From the NCBI RefSeq assembly GCF_006715495.1, contig NZ_VFNI01000002.1, positions 496,001 through 560,000 on the forward strand: DNA of 64,000 bases, read 5' to 3'. The stretch is from Herbaspirillum sp. SJZ106. Lineage in GTDB: Bacteria; Pseudomonadota; Gammaproteobacteria; Burkholderiales; Burkholderiaceae_D. A program made the translations under genes and the position numbers. Position 1 is the first letter of the stretch. Each line of letters begins with the position of its first letter. Positions 59,768-64,000 of this stretch are shown piece by piece. The notes under the pieces were generated by a model. That model was not told the origin of the DNA. It worked only from the letters and a program-made list of their open reading frames with translations, and searched no databases.

Positions 59768-59777
59768 GGACGGCGGC

Positions 59778-60443
59778 ATGAACCAGGCAAACAGGAAACG
59801 TCCGGCGCTCAAGGCCGGGCAGGGCGGCAAGCCGGCCTCGCGCGGCCCGCATCAGGTGCGCATCATCGGCGGCCAATGGAAGCGTACCCCGCTGCCGGTG
59901 CTGGATGCCGAAGGCTTGCGCCCGACCCCCGACCGCGTGCGCGAGACGGTGTTCAACTGGCTTACCCATTTGCTGGATGGCGATTGGAGCCGGGTGGCTT
60001 GCCTCGACTTGTTCGCCGGTTCCGGCGCGCTGGGGTTCGAAGCCGCCAGCCGCGGCGCGCGCCGCGTCGTGATGGTCGAGCAGAGCGGCCCTGCGGTGCG
60101 CCAGCTGGAAGCCAACCGCGACAAGCTCAAGGCCGATGCCATCGCCATCGTTCGCGGCGACGCCCAGGCCGTGGCGCGCAATGCGGCGCAGCGCGAACCG
60201 GGCGGATTCCAATTGGTGTTCATCGATCCGCCCTATCACCAGGGCTGGCTGGAAAAGATGCTGCCGGTATGCGAAGCGTTGCTGCCGCCGTCCGGGCTGG
60301 TTTATGCCGAAGCCGAGTTTCGGCTGGAGGGAGAACAGGCGCCGGCATGGATGGCGCCGTGGGAAGTGCTGCGTTCGGACAAGGCAGGCATGGTGTTCTA
60401 TCATTTATTGCAACGCAAAAGCGGCGCGCAAATTCAGGCATAA
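59778..60443 (+). CDS. rsmD: 16S rRNA (guanine-966 N2) methyltransferase RsmD
   Basis: A 221-residue SAM methyltransferase acting on 16S rRNA. RIIGGQWKRTPLPV near 28-41, LRPTPDRVRETVFNWL near 50-65, CLDLFAGSGALGFEAASRGA (motif I) and the catalytic FIDPPYHQGWL (DPPY) near 153 are all typical. The basic N-terminal 25 residues are an extension relative to short RsmD. It is followed by coaD, a widely conserved pair. Confidence 0.94.
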   Translation: MNQANRKRPALKAGQGGKPASRGPHQVRIIGGQWKRTPLPVLDAEGLRPTPDRVRETVFNWLTHLLDGDWSRVACLDLFAGSGALGFEAASRGARRVVMVEQSGPAVRQLEANRDKLKADAIAIVRGDAQAVARNAAQREPGGFQLVFIDPPYHQGWLEKMLPVCEALLPPSGLVYAEAEFRLEGEQAPAWMAPWEVLRSDKAGMVFYHLLQRKSGAQIQA

Positions 60444-60470
60444 TGCGCGTTCTGATTGAATTGCCGGTGA

Positions 60471-60968
<498 letters not shown>

Positions 60969-61076
60969 GGCCGGTGCGCTCGTCAACGGCAGGCGGGGTA
61001 GGGAAATGAAGGTTCGAGCAGGAAAATTCGCAGACGGCAAGGCGCGGCGCGGGAACGGCGGCGCAAAGGAGCAGCC

Positions 61077-61337
61077 ATGGCGCTGATGATTACCGACGAC
61101 TGCATCAATTGCGATGTCTGCGAACCCGAGTGCCCGAACGAAGCGATCTACATGGGGCCACAGATCTATGAGATCAATCCGGACAAATGCACCGAGTGCG
61201 TCGGCCATTTCGATGAGCCGCAATGCCAGCAGGTCTGCCCGGTCGCTTGCATCCCCTTCAATCCCGCATGGCGCGAAAGCCGCGAACAGCTGATGGACAA
61301 GTACGAACGCCTGCAGGCTGGAGCCAAGCAAGGCTGA
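61077..61337 (+). CDS. 2[4Fe-4S] ferredoxin, YfhL type
   Basis: An 86-residue ferredoxin with two cluster motifs: CINCDVCEPECPNEAI near 9-24, then CTECVGHFDEPQCQQVCPVACI near 38-59. The eight-residue insert in the second motif and a C-terminal helix are typical of the YfhL/AlvFdx type. It follows coaD, a common arrangement in betaproteobacteria. Its redox partner is not evident here. Confidence 0.93.
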   Translation: MALMITDDCINCDVCEPECPNEAIYMGPQIYEINPDKCTECVGHFDEPQCQQVCPVACIPFNPAWRESREQLMDKYERLQAGAKQG

Positions 61338-61381
61338 TCCCGGGAGTTTCCATCCTGGCGTTGCGATAAAAACCGGCATTG

Positions 61382-61596
61382 CCGTCATGCCGTTCAGTTA
61401 AGCGCTGAACGGCATTTTTGTTTGTACAGTCCAGACTCCGTTCGCCCTGAGTAGCTGCGCAGCAGCGTATCGAAGGGCAGGCAAGAGCGCTAACCGGTGA
61501 CACGCTGGCTTCGGTACGACCCTGGCGGGCCTACTCAGCCCGAACGGCGTCTGTGATGAGTGTTTCAGAATGAGCCTTAACTGAACGGCATGACGG
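61382..61596. repeat. Nested inverted-repeat element with terminator
   Basis: A perfect 21-base inverted repeat (CCGTCATGCCGTTCAGTTAA plus G, and its complement) bounds 215 bases. Just inside is a second inverted pair, CCGTTCGCCCTGAGTAG and its near mirror CTACTCAGCCCGAACGG. The left arm also forms a hairpin (CCGTTCAG/CTGAACGG) followed by ATTTTTG that can terminate the ferredoxin transcript. The inner sequence resembles a repeat found in many GC-rich proteobacteria. Confidence 0.7.
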
Positions 61597-61648
61597 GATT
61601 ACCGGCTTTTATCTTTTGCCCGGGCCCAAGCAAAGACAAGACACGCGC

Positions 61649-62539
61649 ATGCAACACATTCCCAAGCCTGCCATTGCGGCATTGCTGTTGAACACCACGA
61701 TCTGGGGCCTGTCCTGGACTGGCATGCGCGCCCTGGAAGGCATGGGCTTGCATCCGCTGTGGGCTACTGCGGCGATCTTCGTGGGTTGCACTGCCATGCT
61801 GCTGGCGATCAAGCGCCGCGATATCGGGCAACTGCGCCGGCATCCCGAACTGCTCGGCGTGGCCTTGGCCACCGGGCTGACCAATACCGCCTTCAACGTC
61901 GCCATCGCCTATGGCGACGTGGTGCGCGTGATCCTGCTGTTTTACCTGATGCCGATCTGGACCGTGGTGCTGGCGCGCGTGGTGCTGCGCGAAGCCATTA
62001 CCGCGCGTTCGCTGGGGCGTGTGGCGCTGGGGCTGGCGGGGGCGGTGATCGTGCTCTACCAGCCGCGCCTGGGTTTGCCGCTGCCGCGCAGCTTGCCTGA
62101 TTGGCTGGCGCTGCTGGGCGGCATGTGCTTCGCCGTCAACAATGTGCTGCTGCGCCGCTTGCACGGCGTGTCGGACGGCGCCCGCGCCATTTCCATGCTG
62201 AGCGGCGGAGCGCTCCTGGCTTGCCTGCTGGGCGTGGTGCTGGCGCTCTCGGGATCGATTGCCTGGCCAAGCGCGACGCCGGGGGCGGCGTGGCCGCTGG
62301 TGGGGATGTGGTCGGTGCTGTTCCTGATCTCCAACCTGTGCCTGCAATATGGTGTGGCGCGCTTGCCGGCCAACATCACGGCGGTGGTCATGCTGGCGGA
62401 GATCCTGGTGGCAAGCCTGTCGGCGTGGTTGCTGGGCGCCGCCGAGCTGCGGCCCCAGGATGTGGTCGGCGGCGTGTTCATCATCGCCGCCCCGTGGATC
62501 ATCCGCGACCGGCGCGCGGTCGCGCCTTCGGTCGCCTGA
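61649..62539 (+). CDS. EamA family transporter
   Basis: A 296-residue membrane protein with ten predicted helices in two EamA repeats (about 7-138 and 150-290). NTTIWGLSWTGMRALEGMG near the start, FYLMPIWTVVLARVVLREAI near 101-120 and the second-half ILVASLSAWLLGAAELRPQD match drug/metabolite exporters. The ATG at 61649 is preferred over an upstream TTG. The substrate is unknown. Confidence 0.88.
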   Translation: MQHIPKPAIAALLLNTTIWGLSWTGMRALEGMGLHPLWATAAIFVGCTAMLLAIKRRDIGQLRRHPELLGVALATGLTNTAFNVAIAYGDVVRVILLFYLMPIWTVVLARVVLREAITARSLGRVALGLAGAVIVLYQPRLGLPLPRSLPDWLALLGGMCFAVNNVLLRRLHGVSDGARAISMLSGGALLACLLGVVLALSGSIAWPSATPGAAWPLVGMWSVLFLISNLCLQYGVARLPANITAVVMLAEILVASLSAWLLGAAELRPQDVVGGVFIIAAPWIIRDRRAVAPSVA

Positions 62540-63667
62540 TCAGGCCAGCGGCGCCAGCACCACGCGATCGCGGCCGCTTTCCTTGGCCTGATAGAGCGCC
62601 TGGTCGGCAGCCTTGAGCATGGCCTGCTTGACTTCCTCGGCCGGGCGGCTGCGGTCCGGCGGCACCAATGAGGCTGCGCCGATGGAGGCGGTGATCTTGA
62701 GCGGATCGCGCGAGCCCTCGATCATGATGCCGCGGTTGCCGATGCCGGCGCGGATGCGCTCGGCGATGCGCGCTGCATCTTCGCGCGTGGCATGCGTGAG
62801 CAGCACGACAAACTCCTCGCCGCCGAAACGGCCCAGCGCGTCCGACAGGCGCAGTTCCTTCTTGATCCGCGCCGCCACTTCGCGCAGCACATCGTCGCCG
62901 CTCTGGTGGCCGAACTGGTCGTTGACGCGCTTGAAATGGTCGATGTCGATGAACAGGCAGGACAACGCCGAACGTTCGCGCTGGCCGCGCGCGACTTCCT
63001 CATGCATGCGCTGCTCGATATAGCGGCGGTTGTTGACCCCGGTGAGCGGATCGGTGAGGCCGATATGCTTCAGGCGCTCGTTGTTGATCACGTTTTCCAG
63101 GCAGATTGCGGCCACCGTCGCCAGGCGCTGGATGAAGTCGGTGGCCAGCTTGCGCGTGAAGCGCTCCCGATAGGCGCTGCCCAGCGCCAGGTAGCCCAGC
63201 AGGCGATGCTGGCGTACCAGCGGCAGCACCGCCACGCTGACCGGCTGGTAGTTGGGAAACAGCGGGCCGTGCAGCGCCGGCAGGTATTCGCCCAGGCGCG
63301 GTTTCTCGGCCGACGGGCGGTGCCCGTCTTCATCGGGGAAGTCGATGGGCCGTTTCAGGAACAGCAGGTTGGGAAATTCGTTCAGGCCGATCTGCAAATC
63401 GCGCAGGATGCGCTGGATCGCATAGTCGTCGTCGATCAGGGACAGCGTCACGGTTTCCAGGTTGAACACGCCGGGCATGGTCTTCAGCATGGCCTCGATC
63501 AGTTCGCGGAATTCGCTGGCGCCGATGAGCTTCAGGTCGAAAGCCTGGTGGCGTTCGATGATGGACTGGTTGATGTGCGCCTGCTGCAGCAGATCCTGCA
63601 GTTCGGCCCGCAGCTGCCGGTTGTCGGCGATGAGCGTTTCCGTGTCGACAGCGGATGTCATGTGCAT
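62540..63667 (-). CDS. Diguanylate cyclase with DUF484/GAF sensor
   Basis: A 375-residue signalling enzyme that makes cyclic di-GMP. A short N-terminal coiled coil (about 10-40) and a DUF484/GAF-like domain (about 40-190) precede the GGDEF domain. The active-site motif is GGEEF in GRFGGEEFVVLL near 281-292. An inhibitory I-site RLSD lies five residues upstream, so feedback control is expected. LTDPLTGVNNRRYIEQRM marks the start of the domain. It is cytosolic. The second Met (63661) is an alternative start. Confidence 0.93.
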   Translation of the reverse strand: MHMTSAVDTETLIADNRQLRAELQDLLQQAHINQSIIERHQAFDLKLIGASEFRELIEAMLKTMPGVFNLETVTLSLIDDDYAIQRILRDLQIGLNEFPNLLFLKRPIDFPDEDGHRPSAEKPRLGEYLPALHGPLFPNYQPVSVAVLPLVRQHRLLGYLALGSAYRERFTRKLATDFIQRLATVAAICLENVINNERLKHIGLTDPLTGVNNRRYIEQRMHEEVARGQRERSALSCLFIDIDHFKRVNDQFGHQSGDDVLREVAARIKKELRLSDALGRFGGEEFVVLLTHATREDAARIAERIRAGIGNRGIMIEGSRDPLKITASIGAASLVPPDRSRPAEEVKQAMLKAADQALYQAKESGRDRVVLAPLA

Positions 63668-63888
63668 TTTCCGGCGTTGGGCCGGCCCTCGTTGCGCAAA
63701 CCGGTTTCCCGGTATCCCCTTGCTTTCCCGCCGGCGCTTGTGGCCTCCGGCAGCGTCATGCTGGCTGCTGCTATATCGGCAGCTTCAGCCCCGCGCTGAA
63801 GTCCTGCTGTGAAACCCTGTGGCTAGAAACGCCGCTATTTCATTCCAGTGCAAGAAATGTTCCTGCCGCCCTTCTTGGCGTTCGTGTT

Positions 63889-64000
63889 TCAAGCGACCTG
63901 CGGCGCGAAGAAACGCTCTCCCATCTCTTCCAGCCCCAGCGTGCGCAGCACTTCCTGCAGCCGCTCGGCCGGACGGCGGCGCGGCAGGTCGCGGTATTGC
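63889..64000 (-). CDS. C-terminal fragment of an unidentified protein
   Basis: A frame open to the right edge of the window encodes the last 36 or so residues of a minus-strand gene (LQEVLRTLGLEEMGERFFAP then QVA and stop). The rest lies outside. I cannot assign the family. The 220 bases between it and the diguanylate cyclase start hold only a short hairpin near 63780-63800. Confidence 0.4.
   Translation of the reverse strand, partial: QYRDLPRRRPAERLQEVLRTLGLEEMGERFFAPQVA

Overview
The window looks like chromosomal DNA of a betaproteobacterium of the order Burkholderiales, most likely Oxalobacteraceae (Herbaspirillum-like). This is inferred from the GC-rich coding style and from gene order: pilMNOPQ-aroK-aroB-dgt, a cytochrome aa3 oxidase operon with Burkholderiales accessory genes (DUF2244, a 36-residue assembly peptide, DUF2970, a twin-TM DUF2909 protein), ftsY-ftsE-ftsX-rpoH, and M16-M16-rsmD-coaD-ferredoxin. 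A PhaM-like granule protein also fits. No database search was possible, so the genus is an inference.

Positions 1-5110 form an accessory island, visibly richer in A/T than the rest and ending at the 3' side of a tRNA-Phe gene (5111-5186, minus strand). It carries a complete LRR-plus-NEL-domain E3 ubiquitin ligase of the type III effector class (2259-4520). It also holds a protein of unrecognised family with four helix-turn-helix-like repeats of about 62 residues (477-1778). Two decayed copies of a small phage-type gene are present, and a truncated copy of the repeat gene lies next to the tRNA. The repeat gene and phage remnant occur in the same order and orientation on both sides of the ligase gene, so the island contains a segmental duplication.

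From 5200 on the window is mostly core chromosome. 5263-10644: a Ubi-type FAD monooxygenase, dsbC, pth and tex. 10826-14879: an aldo/keto reductase with a divergent LysR regulator, a DUF5610 protein and a periplasmic binding protein. 15002-22834: dgt, an in-frame aroK-aroB fusion, and pilQPONM, read right to left with tight overlaps. 23411-25816: mrcA, with a palindromic MITE-like element in its 5' leader. 25908-34018: a serine hydrolase, queC, two tandem DUF3108 proteins, a binding protein, a PhaM-like protein, a diiron protein and hldC.

34117-39314: a PCu(A)C copper chaperone with a DUF2946 protein, then a TrpXYZ-type ABC transporter with two paralogous binding proteins and a terminator just before the permease. 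39398-41774: trmL, comF and a BioC-like methyltransferase. 42148-51952: cytochrome oxidase structural and assembly genes (coxB, coxA, ctaG, coxC, surf1, ctaA, ctaB, sco). They are split by a second MITE-like element that ends next to the surf1 start codon. 52052-56086: rpoH with a perfect CIRCE operator, then ftsX, ftsE and ftsY. 56292-61337: two M16 peptidases around a ParA-type ATPase, then rsmD, coaD and a 2[4Fe-4S] ferredoxin. 61649-63667: an EamA exporter and a DUF484-GGDEF diguanylate cyclase. The last gene runs off the right edge.

The most unusual content is the effector-like island. Secondary points of interest are the palindromic elements, the CIRCE site on rpoH and the aroK-aroB fusion.
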